A DNA stretch of 64,000 nucleotides. It comes from Vibrio syngnathi. GTDB lineage: Bacteria; Pseudomonadota; Gammaproteobacteria; Enterobacterales; Vibrionaceae. Positions within the stretch are counted from its first letter, which is position 1. The number at the start of each line of letters is the position of its first letter. The notes below the pieces were generated by a model. That model saw nothing but the letters and a program-made list of their open reading frames with translations, was not told the origin of the DNA and did not search any database. This document shows, in pieces, positions 29,867-37,905 of this stretch. The stretch lies in contig NZ_CP017916.1 of assembly GCF_002119525.1 (NCBI RefSeq), positions 2,852,001 to 2,916,000 on the forward strand, given 5' to 3'. Made by a program: the position numbers and the translations under genes.

Positions 29867-30134
29867 TCCTAGAATATCTATCTCCCCCTCCTCAAACACC
29901 ACTAAACCATTGATTTTAAAAAACTCAGTAGCAAATCAAACACAAGATCTAACCGTCATTTGTTAGATTTTTTAGCTATATCTTTTAACATTTGAGTAAT
30001 TTTCTGCCAATTTTTGATATTATTCAGCCACTTTTTCATCACATGGATTGAAAAAGGTGCCGTTTCCAAATAGGAAACTCCAGAAACGACTACACTTGTT
30101 TCAGGGTTAATAATGAATAAAGGAAGGGAAATTC

Positions 30135-31103
30135 ATGGCATTTACCAAACTTATTAAAGTTGGGGCTATTGCAGCTGCTGTAATGGGCGCTGGCGCAGTT
30201 AACGCTCAAGAGTTCATCACAATTGGTACTGGTTCAGTAACGGGTGTTTACTACCCAACTGGTGGCGCTATTTGTAAGCTTGTGAACAAAGGCCGCAAAG
30301 ACCACAACATTCGTTGTTCTGTAGAATCTACTGGTGGTTCGATCTACAACGTTAACACCATCCGTGCTGGTGAACTAGATTTCGGTGTTGTTCAATCGGA
30401 CTGGCAATACCACGGCTACAACGGTACAAGTAAATTCAAAGATCAGGGCGAATACAAAAAACTTCGCGCTATGTTCTCTCTACATACAGAACCGTTCAAC
30501 ATCATCGCTCGTACCGATGCTGGTATCAACAATGTGTCTGACCTAGCAGGTAAGCGTGTAAACATTGGGAACCCAGGCTCTGGTGACCGTGCCACGATGG
30601 GTGTTGTAATGGACGCTATGGGTTGGACTAACGATAGCTTCAAGCTTGCTTCTGAACTTAAAGGTTCTGAGCGTTCACAAGCTCTTTGTGACAACAAGAT
30701 TGATGCATTCATCTACATGGTTGGTCACCCGAACGGATCAATCAAAGAAGCAACGACTTCTTGTGATGCAAAATTGGTTTCTGCAACTGGTCCACAGATC
30801 GACAAGATCGTAGCTGAAAACCCATACTACGCATACAGCACAGTTCCAGCTGGCATGTACCGTGGTACAGATGCTGACGTAAACAGCTTCGGTGTTGCTG
30901 CAACTATGGTAACAACGTCTGACGTTTCTGATGAAGTCGCATACAACGTTGCTAAAGCGGTATTTGAAAACTTCGCTACATTCAAACGCCTGCACCCAGC
31001 ATTTGCTAACCTGAAGAAAGAAGACATGGTTAAAGCGGGTATCTCAATCCCTCTTCACCCTGGTGCAGTAAAATACTACAAAGAAGTAGGCCTTCTAAAG
31101 TAA
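30135..31103 (+). CDS. TAXI-family TRAP transporter solute-binding protein
   Basis: The 322-residue protein has a signal peptide (about 1-24, ending VNA-QE) and the TAXI-family signature TIGTGSVTGVYYPTGGAICKLVN (about 29-51). A typical GKRVNIGNPGSGDRATM block follows near 138. It should capture a small organic acid or amino acid in the periplasm and pass it to the fused permease encoded 255 bp downstream. A GGAAGGGAA ribosome-binding site precedes ATG. A terminator-like hairpin between the two genes suggests that the binding protein is made in excess over the permease. Confidence 0.94.
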   Translation: MAFTKLIKVGAIAAAVMGAGAVNAQEFITIGTGSVTGVYYPTGGAICKLVNKGRKDHNIRCSVESTGGSIYNVNTIRAGELDFGVVQSDWQYHGYNGTSKFKDQGEYKKLRAMFSLHTEPFNIIARTDAGINNVSDLAGKRVNIGNPGSGDRATMGVVMDAMGWTNDSFKLASELKGSERSQALCDNKIDAFIYMVGHPNGSIKEATTSCDAKLVSATGPQIDKIVAENPYYAYSTVPAGMYRGTDADVNSFGVAATMVTTSDVSDEVAYNVAKAVFENFATFKRLHPAFANLKKEDMVKAGISIPLHPGAVKYYKEVGLLK

Positions 31104-31124
31104 TTCTACTTTAAGCCTGCTCTA

Positions 31125-31158
31125 CCAATAAGGAGGCATGTCCTCCTTATTGGCTTTT
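31125..31158 (+). terminator. Terminator-like hairpin between binding protein and permease genes
   Basis: CCAATAAGGAGG (31125-31136) pairs perfectly with CCTCCTTATTGG (31142-31153), loop CATGT, then CTTTT. The short T run suggests partial termination. Confidence 0.75.
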
Positions 31159-31358
31159 CACGTTTTATAAAAATAACCCAAGTGAAAAGAGACAAACCTT
31201 TAAGTTTCTCCAATTTGGCGAACTTACCTTCGTATCAAGCCTAAGACAAAGACGAACAAAAAACGCATTTCCCTATCCATTCGCTACACTAGATAGGAAA
31301 TAAATAACGTCTCGTTGTTCGTAAGAAAGGCAGACCATCAATAATAAGGATAAAGTAC

Positions 31359-33938
31359 ATGACGCAGACAACATCACCGTCTCCAGATGTGCAAGAAATG
31401 GTGGCACAATCAGACACTGGTGCGCGTAGCCCTCGCGGCATCCAAGGCCGTATTTTATGGTTTGTGCCTCTATGTTGGTCACTGTTCCAACTTTGGTATG
31501 CATCCCCGCTGCCGTTCATTTTTAACTTCGCAATTTTAAACGACACTGAAGCTCGAGCAATTCATCTTACGTTTGCCATCTTCCTAGCCTTTACCGCTTA
31601 CCCAGCAATGAAAAATTCGCCTCGGGATAGAATTCCTGCGGTCGACTGGATATTAGCGCTGGTTGGTAGCTTTTCAGCTTCGTATATCTATATTTTCTAT
31701 ACTCAACTCGCTGAACGTTCAGGCGCACCAACAACATTCGATATTGTTGCTGCTGTATTTGGTATGGTTCTACTGCTTGAAGCAACACGACGCGCTTTAG
31801 GTCCACCTCTTATGGTTGTGGCTGCAGTATTCCTACTTTACACCTTTGGCGGCCCTCACATGCCGGACGTTATCGCCCATAAAGGTGCAAGCCTGAACAA
31901 GGCAATGTCGCATCTGTGGCTAACAACTGAAGGTGTATTCGGTGTTGCTCTTGGCGTCTCTACGTCATTCGTATTCTTGTTTGTACTGTTTGGTGCAATG
32001 CTAGAACGCGCGGGCGCAGGTGCTTACTTCATCAAGGTTGCGTTCTCTTTACTTGGCCACATGAAAGGCGGCCCAGCGAAAGCAGCCGTTGTTGCATCTG
32101 GCTTATCCGGTCTTGTGTCTGGTTCATCTATCGCTAACGTGGTAACCACGGGTACTTTTACGATCCCTCTCATGAAAAGAGTCGGATTCTCAGGTGAAAA
32201 AGCCGGTGCTGTAGAAGTTGCCGCTTCAACCAATGGTCAATTAACTCCACCAATCATGGGTGCTGCTGCATTCTTGATGGTTGAATATGTGGGTATCTCG
32301 TATGTAGAAGTGATTAAAGCGGCGCTATTGCCTGCTCTTATCTCTTACATCGCCCTGATTTACATTGTTCACTTAGAAGCATGTAAAGCTGGTATGACTG
32401 GCCTACCTCGTCGCCACACACCAACTATCGTACAAAGCCTACTGTCTTTCACTGGTACCATTCTTGGGCTATGTGTCATAAGTGCTGCGGTTTACTACGG
32501 TGTCGGCTGGACGAAAGATGTCTTTGGCGATGCAGCAACCCCTATTGTTACCGTTGCTCTATTGATCTCTTATGTAGCCTTGGTTCGAGTTTCAGCAAAG
32601 TATGCCGCTGAAGGTGGCATGGACATTGATGCCGAGCTAACAGAAGTACCCGATCCAGGCCCAACTATTAAATCTGGCCTGCACTTCCTACTGCCTATCG
32701 TAGTTCTTGTTTGGTGCCTGACTGTAGAGCGATTCTCTCCAGGTCTGTCTGCATTCTGGGCAACGGTATTCATGATCTTCATTTTGATCACACAGCGTCC
32801 TTTGATGACTCTGATGAACAAATCGGACGATCTTGCAGAGCAAACTAAAGCCGGTTTCGTTGACTTACTAGAGAGCTTGGTTTCAGGCGCACGTAACATG
32901 ATCGGTATCGGCGTAGCGACAGCGGCTGCAGGTACGGTTGTAGGCGTGGTGACTCTGACGGGGATCGGCTTGGTAATGACGGACTTCGTTGAGTTTATCT
33001 CAGGCGGTAGCATCATTCTTATGTTGCTATTCACTGCAGTAATCAGCTTGATCCTAGGTATGGGCTTACCAACAACGGCAAACTACATCGTTGTATCAAC
33101 GTTGATGGCTCCGGTAATTGTTACCTTAGGCGCGGCGCATGGCTTGATCATTCCACTGATTGCGGTTCACTTGTTCGTGTTCTACTTCGGTATCTTAGCC
33201 GATGATACGCCTCCAGTTGGTTTAGCAGCCTTTGCGGCCGCCGCGATTGCAAAATCAGACCCGATCCGTACTGGTATTCAAGGCTTTACCTATGATATCC
33301 GGACCGCGATCTTGCCATTCATGTTCATCTTCAATACCCAACTACTGTTGATGGGCATTGATTCTTGGTGGCATCTATTCCTCACTATCTTCTCTTCTGT
33401 GACGGCGGTACTTATCTTTGCCGCTGCAACGCAAGGTTGGTGGTTCACCAAGAACAAATGGTGGGAAACGATCCTATTATTGGTTCTAACTTTCTCTTTC
33501 TTCCGCCCTGGCTTCTGGTGGGACATGATTTATCCAGAGAAAGTTCTTTCACCTGGAGTTGAGATCGCTCAAATCACAGAAGGTCTATCTGTGGGACAAT
33601 CTCTTGAGTTAAGAGTGGGTGGCGAAAACTTAGAAGGTGACTATTCTGAGAAGACGGTTCGCCTTCCATTTGAAGATTCTGCGACAACAAGTGAAGACCG
33701 CATTGCTTCAATGGGCTTAATGCTGACGAAATCTGAAGGCAAGATGATTGTCGACATGGTTGAATTCGGTAGCCCAGCAGAAGCGGCTGGCATTGACTTT
33801 GATTGGGAAATTAAATCAGTTATCCAAGACGCAGAAAGACCAATGAAAGAGTGGGTATTCTTACCATCCCTACTCATTTTGATTGGCTTAGCGATGAACC
33901 AAAGAAGGCGTGCTCGTAAGGATGAGATTAGCGCGTAA
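31359..33938 (+). CDS. Fused TRAP transporter permease (small and large membrane subunits)
   Basis: The 859-residue inner-membrane protein joins the small (DctQ-like, about 4 helices) and large (DctM-like, about 12 helices) TRAP subunits, as is usual for TAXI systems. The large subunit is recognised by GLVSGSSIANVVTTGTFTIP (about 246-265), NGQLTPPIMGAAAFLMVEY and LGMGLPTTANYIVVSTL. A C-terminal region (about 735-835) with a PDZ-like segment (VEFGSPAEAAGIDFDWEI) matches the DUF3394 extension. It drives sodium- or proton-coupled uptake of the ligand held by the upstream binding protein; the substrate is unknown. Confidence 0.93.
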   Translation: MTQTTSPSPDVQEMVAQSDTGARSPRGIQGRILWFVPLCWSLFQLWYASPLPFIFNFAILNDTEARAIHLTFAIFLAFTAYPAMKNSPRDRIPAVDWILALVGSFSASYIYIFYTQLAERSGAPTTFDIVAAVFGMVLLLEATRRALGPPLMVVAAVFLLYTFGGPHMPDVIAHKGASLNKAMSHLWLTTEGVFGVALGVSTSFVFLFVLFGAMLERAGAGAYFIKVAFSLLGHMKGGPAKAAVVASGLSGLVSGSSIANVVTTGTFTIPLMKRVGFSGEKAGAVEVAASTNGQLTPPIMGAAAFLMVEYVGISYVEVIKAALLPALISYIALIYIVHLEACKAGMTGLPRRHTPTIVQSLLSFTGTILGLCVISAAVYYGVGWTKDVFGDAATPIVTVALLISYVALVRVSAKYAAEGGMDIDAELTEVPDPGPTIKSGLHFLLPIVVLVWCLTVERFSPGLSAFWATVFMIFILITQRPLMTLMNKSDDLAEQTKAGFVDLLESLVSGARNMIGIGVATAAAGTVVGVVTLTGIGLVMTDFVEFISGGSIILMLLFTAVISLILGMGLPTTANYIVVSTLMAPVIVTLGAAHGLIIPLIAVHLFVFYFGILADDTPPVGLAAFAAAAIAKSDPIRTGIQGFTYDIRTAILPFMFIFNTQLLLMGIDSWWHLFLTIFSSVTAVLIFAAATQGWWFTKNKWWETILLLVLTFSFFRPGFWWDMIYPEKVLSPGVEIAQITEGLSVGQSLELRVGGENLEGDYSEKTVRLPFEDSATTSEDRIASMGLMLTKSEGKMIVDMVEFGSPAEAAGIDFDWEIKSVIQDAERPMKEWVFLPSLLILIGLAMNQRRRARKDEISA

Positions 33939-33945
33939 TGGATAG

Positions 33946-33980
33946 AGCCAAGTAGCGCTCAACTCTATTTGGCTTTATTA
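33946..33980 (+). terminator. Weak terminator after the TRAP permease gene
   Basis: AGCCAAGTAG (33946-33955) pairs with CTATTTGGCT (33965-33974) with one G-U pair, then TTATTA. A second hairpin (CAGCGCTT/AAGCGCTG, about 33998-34023) follows just before the stress-protein gene. Confidence 0.5.
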
Positions 33981-34042
33981 CATGGAAAGGATAATCACAG
34001 CGCTTGGTCAATACTAAGCGCTGATAAAAAAGAGAAAAACAC

Positions 34043-34480
34043 ATGTATAAACAAATCCTTGTTCCTGTTGATCTTAACGACAAAGGCTTTTCTGACAAAG
34101 CTGTTGAATTAGCGGTATGGCACGCAAAGCACAGTAACGCTGAAATCCATATCTTGAACGTATTGCCGGGCATTCACATGTCGATGGTGGCGTCTTACTT
34201 CCCGAAAGATGCAGCAAACCAAATGAAGCTCGATGTGAAAAATCAGCTGAAAGAGTTTGCAGACAAGTACATCGACGATGAAGTGGTTTATAAGGTTCAC
34301 GTTGCCGAAGGTAAAACCTACACAACGATTCTAGATTACGCAGAAAAGCTTGGGGCAGACCTGATTGTGATGCCTAGTCATAAGCGCTCGAAAATCGACA
34401 AAGTGGTACTGGGTTCAGTGGCGAGTAAAGTCGTACAGAATTCACCAATCAATGTATTGGTCATCAAACCTCAAGGCTAA
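34043..34480 (+). CDS. Universal stress protein, UspA family
   Basis: The 145-residue protein begins MYKQILVPVDLNDKGFSDKA and has the C-terminal nucleotide-binding motif GADLIVMPSHKRSKIDKVVLGSVASKVVQ with the G-2x-G-9x-G(S/T)-like pattern. It is probably a soluble dimer that binds ATP. It lies 104 bp after the TRAP permease in the same direction. A USP (TeaD) next to a TRAP operon is known to modulate uptake in Halomonas, so a regulatory link to this transporter is plausible. Confidence 0.92.
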   Translation: MYKQILVPVDLNDKGFSDKAVELAVWHAKHSNAEIHILNVLPGIHMSMVASYFPKDAANQMKLDVKNQLKEFADKYIDDEVVYKVHVAEGKTYTTILDYAEKLGADLIVMPSHKRSKIDKVVLGSVASKVVQNSPINVLVIKPQG

Positions 34481-34482
34481 TC

Positions 34483-34512
34483 GCTTCTGGCTTCTGGCTT
34501 CTGGCTTCTGGC
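34483..34512. repeat. 7-bp tandem repeat GCTTCTG, four copies
   Basis: Four perfect GCTTCTG units (34483-34510) plus GC lie 3 bp after the stop codon of the stress-protein gene and before its terminator. Confidence 0.95.
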
Positions 34513-34532
34513 AAACTACAGACAAAACATCT

Positions 34533-34562
34533 AAAAAGGTTGGCTCAAAGCCAACCTTTTTT
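34533..34562. terminator. Bidirectional terminator
   Basis: AAAAAGGTTGGC (34533-34544) and GCCAACCTTTTT (34550-34561) form a 12-bp stem with A and T runs on either side. It serves the stress-protein gene (+) and the dehydrogenase gene (-). Confidence 0.88.
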
Positions 34563-34598
34563 ATGTCTGAAGCTGAGCGTATAACCGCTTACTGTGAA

Positions 34599-35561
34599 TT
34601 AACTGACAAGATTCTGCGGCTTACCTGAAGCAAAGGCATCAATGTTATCGATTAAGATATCAGACAGCTTTTGAATTGAGCTATCACTGCCCCACGCTAC
34701 ATGTGGCGTTAATAGTAAATTTGGTAAATGACTATTAGCCAGTAATGGATTCGAGTTGTCAGCCGGTTCTTGTGTGAACACATCCATACCCGCGCCCGCA
34801 ATCTCTTGATTTTTCAAAGCTTCAACTAAGGCTTGTTCATCCACGAGTCCACCGCGGCCAGCATTAACTAACACCGCATTTGGTTTCATCATTACTAGCT
34901 CTCGCTCTGAAATCAGGTCTCGAGTCGCTTCGGTCAACGGGCAATGTAAGCTGATCGCATCTGCTTGTTGTAACACAGTATCAAAAGGTAGATACCCTTC
35001 TCGACAAGAATCTGCCCCTTTACGCTCAGCAAAGATGACCTTCATACCAATCGCTTTAGCCAAAATCGCGGTTGCTTGCCCTAAACTACCACTGCCCATT
35101 AAACCTAATGTGCTGCCTGCTACATCTTGAATCGGATGAGTAAAGAAGCAGAATTGTTTGTCCTTTTGCCACTCGCCCGCCTCGATATCTTGATGGTAAC
35201 TAACGAGATTACGCTTTAACGTAAACAGCATTGCAATCACATGCTCTGGCACCGATTGAGCCGCGTAGCCCTGTACGTTAGCCACCGCAATATTATTGCT
35301 CTTGCAATATTCGACATCGACATTGTTCACACCTGTCGCAGAAACTGCGATCAGCTTAAGTTGTTGTGCTAGAGCTAAATTATCAGCGTTGAGCACCACC
35401 TTATTGGTAATAACCACATCAGCGCCTTCAATTCGTTCAGACACTTGCTCCGGCGAAGTAAAATCATACTCAACCCACTGATGTTCAAAGTTGAGAGGTT
35501 TTAAATGGATTTGAGATGGGATGGTGGCTCTGTCGAGAAAGACCACTTTCAACTTCGGCAT
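34599..35561 (-). CDS. D-2-hydroxyacid dehydrogenase
   Basis: I place the start at 35561 (MPKLKVVFLDRATIPSQ), preceded by AAGGA at good spacing, giving 320 residues. A longer reading to 35594 adds 11 residues without a binding site. The NAD-binding loop is GLMGSGSLGQA (about 147-157), with a Glu near the end of the second strand (VIFAERKG), which favours NAD. Catalytic Arg lies in VNAGRGGLVDE, and the His in LLTPHVAWGS. Family members reduce hydroxypyruvate, glyoxylate or other 2-oxoacids; the exact substrate is open. It is 34 bp downstream of rluA. Confidence 0.88.
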   Translation of the reverse strand: MPKLKVVFLDRATIPSQIHLKPLNFEHQWVEYDFTSPEQVSERIEGADVVITNKVVLNADNLALAQQLKLIAVSATGVNNVDVEYCKSNNIAVANVQGYAAQSVPEHVIAMLFTLKRNLVSYHQDIEAGEWQKDKQFCFFTHPIQDVAGSTLGLMGSGSLGQATAILAKAIGMKVIFAERKGADSCREGYLPFDTVLQQADAISLHCPLTEATRDLISERELVMMKPNAVLVNAGRGGLVDEQALVEALKNQEIAGAGMDVFTQEPADNSNPLLANSHLPNLLLTPHVAWGSDSSIQKLSDILIDNIDAFASGKPQNLVS

Positions 35562-35595
35562 TGTACGTCCTTGCATTGGTATTGATTTAACCATT

Positions 35596-36330
35596 CTAAG
35601 CTTTTAGCTTACTGTAGTCTGGAAGCTCTGGCGCAATTTCAAAGTGCTGTTCGATTTGTGGTGAAGCTTGAGGATAAAAATCACATGGCACGAAAGCTTT
35701 GAAAAACTGATTATTAGCCGGATGATAAAAACTCAGTTCACACGCGTGCAGAGCTAACCTGTCACTATAGTTAAACGCATCTGGCGTTGCATAAAACTCG
35801 TCGCCAACGATTGGATTCCCTAGTTCCATGCAGTGAACACGTAACTGATGAGAGCGGCCAGTGATCGGCAGCAACTTCAACAATGCCGTTTGAGCCTCTG
35901 GTTGCTCCACCACATAGCGAGTCTGTGATGGCTTGCCATCCTCGAAGCACACCTTTTGTCTTGGTCGATTTGGCCAATCACAAATGAGCGGCAGATCAAT
36001 CAAACCTTCTGCTTCTTCTACTGAACCCCATACTCGGGCGTAATAGAGTTTGTGTGTCAGTCGATATTGAAATTGCTTCTTCAAATGACGCTCAGCTTGT
36101 TTGTGTTTAGCGAGCAGCATCAACCCCGATGTCGACATGTCCAGTCGATGCACCACCTGAATCTCCGCAAATTCGACAACCAACCGACTCCACATACTGT
36201 CGTAATGCTCTGGCAATCTCCCCGGAACTGAAAGTAGGCCTGCAGGCTTGTTCACCACTAGAATATCGTCATCTTGATAAACAATATCAATCCACGGTTC
36301 ACGCGGTGGTGTGTACTGTTCTAACGCCAT
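35596..36330 (-). CDS. rluA: Dual-specificity rRNA/tRNA pseudouridine synthase RluA
   Basis: RluA makes pseudouridine 746 in 23S rRNA and 32 in several tRNAs. The 244-residue protein matches E. coli RluA closely: PPREPWIDIVYQDDDILVVNKP at the start, LLSVPGRLPEH, the catalytic Asp in VVHRLDMSTSGLMLLA (about 60-75), DLPLICDWPNRPRQKVCFE, and ITGRSHQLRVH near 155. The C-terminus is about 20 residues longer. It is cytosolic, with no S4 domain. In E. coli rluA sits directly next to rapA; here an NRAMP-like gene separates them. Confidence 0.93.
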   Translation of the reverse strand: MALEQYTPPREPWIDIVYQDDDILVVNKPAGLLSVPGRLPEHYDSMWSRLVVEFAEIQVVHRLDMSTSGLMLLAKHKQAERHLKKQFQYRLTHKLYYARVWGSVEEAEGLIDLPLICDWPNRPRQKVCFEDGKPSQTRYVVEQPEAQTALLKLLPITGRSHQLRVHCMELGNPIVGDEFYATPDAFNYSDRLALHACELSFYHPANNQFFKAFVPCDFYPQASPQIEQHFEIAPELPDYSKLKA

Positions 36331-36485
36331 TAAAGCCTCTTAATTACTAGTGAATAAATAATTTACGGTTGATTCGTTTATTAATAAATACAATTTTCAA
36401 CATTTTTGTACATAAAAGTTGACGACCTTACAAAACATGGTATTGATAGGGTAACGGATAATAAGAAGTCAGCATCAAAGGAAAA

Positions 36486-37766
36486 ATGATGGAAAGTACG
36501 GTTAAAACTACCAGCACAAAAACACCAACCTCAGCTCCCCTATCAAGTTTAATTAAGTCTCTTGGCCCAGGCATTATGATGGCCGCAGCAGCTGTAGGTG
36601 GCTCTCACTTAGTAGCCTCAACCAAGGCTGGTGCGATTTATGGTTGGCAGCTAGCCGCGCTTATTATCCTCGTAAACATATTTAAGTACCCGTTCTTCAA
36701 AGCTGGTATCCAATACACACTAGGAACGGGTCAAAGCTTGGTGGAAGGTTACTCTAACCTAGGCCGCCCATACCTTGTGATCTTTTCGATACTGAGTGCT
36801 ATTTCCGCAGTCGTGAATACCGCAGCCTTGCTGTTATTCAGTGCGAGCCTACTCAGTTACTTTATTCCTTTCGATTTAGCCACCAGCACCTTGTGCATGA
36901 TCGTTTTAGCGACCTGTTTGATCATTATTTTTGCGGGCCATTACCGCGCGCTCGACACTCTCTCTAAAGCGATCATGGCGATCCTGACCATCACAACCTT
37001 AGCTGCTGTTGCGATTGCTATTGGCTCTCCAGTCGAACCTGATGCCGCTTTTGTGCCACCATCACCTTGGTCATTGGCAGCTATCGGATTTATCGTGGTG
37101 ACGATGGGTTGGATGCCTGCGCCTATCGAGATCTCAAGCATCACCTCTATGTGGCTAAAAAGCCAAAAAGAGAAACAAGACGTGACCGCTCAATCAGCAC
37201 TGTTCGATTTCAATGTAGGCTACATTGGTACGGCATTGCTTGCATTGGTATTCGTTGCTTTAGGTGCTCTGGTACTTCACGGCTCGGGAGTTGAATTGTC
37301 TCGCTCTGGCGTTGGCTTCACTCATCAGTTGGTCGGTATTTACGCCTCGACAATTGGTGAATGGTCTCGTCCACTGATCGCAATCGTCGCCTTCTTCTGT
37401 ATTTTTGGCAGTACCATTACCGTTATCGATGGCTACTCACGCGTACTTGCTGAATCACAGCGTCTACTGCTTAAAAAAGAGAGCAGCCCAAGAATGCTAC
37501 AAGGGTGGATAATCATCGTATCTATCGCTGCGCTAGCAATCGTAATGTTCTTTAGTGCAGCCTTGATGCCAATGCTCGATTTCGCGATGATACTCGCCTT
37601 TATCACGACCCCATTCTTCGCATTACTGAATTTCATTTTGGTGAGCAAAGCAGAGCTACCTAAAGCGCTTGCGATTAGCACTAAGCTAAAATGGTTGTCT
37701 GTAGCAGGTCTGGTTTACCTATTTGGCTTCTTAGCTCTGTTCGTTTGGTGGAAATGGTTGATGTAA
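36486..37766 (+). CDS. NRAMP-fold transporter lacking canonical metal-binding motifs
   Basis: The 426-residue protein has about 11 hydrophobic helices and the NRAMP start LGPGIMMAAAAVGGSHLVA. In true manganese/iron NRAMP proteins this position reads GPGFL-D-DPGN. Here the Asp-Pro-Gly-Asn motif of helix 1 is absent (AAVGGSH). The Met-Pro-His motif of helix 6 is replaced by MPAPIEIS. It therefore belongs to an NRAMP-related branch, and its substrate may not be Mn2+ or Fe2+. Related divergent NRAMP proteins transport Mg2+, but the substrate here is unknown. The start could be either of two adjacent Met codons. Confidence 0.85.
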   Translation: MMESTVKTTSTKTPTSAPLSSLIKSLGPGIMMAAAAVGGSHLVASTKAGAIYGWQLAALIILVNIFKYPFFKAGIQYTLGTGQSLVEGYSNLGRPYLVIFSILSAISAVVNTAALLLFSASLLSYFIPFDLATSTLCMIVLATCLIIIFAGHYRALDTLSKAIMAILTITTLAAVAIAIGSPVEPDAAFVPPSPWSLAAIGFIVVTMGWMPAPIEISSITSMWLKSQKEKQDVTAQSALFDFNVGYIGTALLALVFVALGALVLHGSGVELSRSGVGFTHQLVGIYASTIGEWSRPLIAIVAFFCIFGSTITVIDGYSRVLAESQRLLLKKESSPRMLQGWIIIVSIAALAIVMFFSAALMPMLDFAMILAFITTPFFALLNFILVSKAELPKALAISTKLKWLSVAGLVYLFGFLALFVWWKWLM

Positions 37767-37776
37767 TCAGCTCTCC

Positions 37777-37824
37777 AAATTATTAGCCAAACTGCTAACC
37801 GAACTCTGAACTAAACTGTTAACC
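37777..37824. repeat. Degenerate 12-bp tandem repeat, four copies
   Basis: Units at 37777, 37789, 37801 and 37813 share an A-A-CT--TAACC type pattern (AAACTGCTAACC and AAACTGTTAACC are the best pair). The array lies between the stop of the NRAMP-like gene and the terminator. Confidence 0.65.
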
Positions 37825-37837
37825 AAGCTACAGATAC

Positions 37838-37868
37838 AAATAAGGCCTTCGTGATGAAGGCCTTATTT
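37838..37868. terminator. Bidirectional terminator between NRAMP-like gene and rapA
   Basis: AAATAAGGCCTTC (37838-37850) and GAAGGCCTTATTT (37856-37868) form a perfect 13-bp stem with loop GTGAT. It lies between convergent genes. Confidence 0.85.
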
Positions 37869-37905
37869 CGTTAAAGCGTCAAGCTAGCGATATTCTAGTT
37901 CTGGC

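Larger units (their letters stand above)
29793..30134. other. Intergenic region argR-TRAP
   Basis: The 342-bp gap has no gene. It holds a stable hairpin (29827-29859), an overlapping CRP-like site (29851-29866) and an inverted repeat GTTTCC-N5-GGAAAC at 30062-30078, close to the start of the TRAP solute-binding gene. Confidence 0.6.

Noticed and set aside
30062-30078. Inverted repeat GTTTCC-N5-GGAAAC as a sigma-54 or regulator site
   Set aside because: It does not match the GG-N10-GC pattern of sigma-54 and I know no regulator with this core; kept only as part of the gap description.
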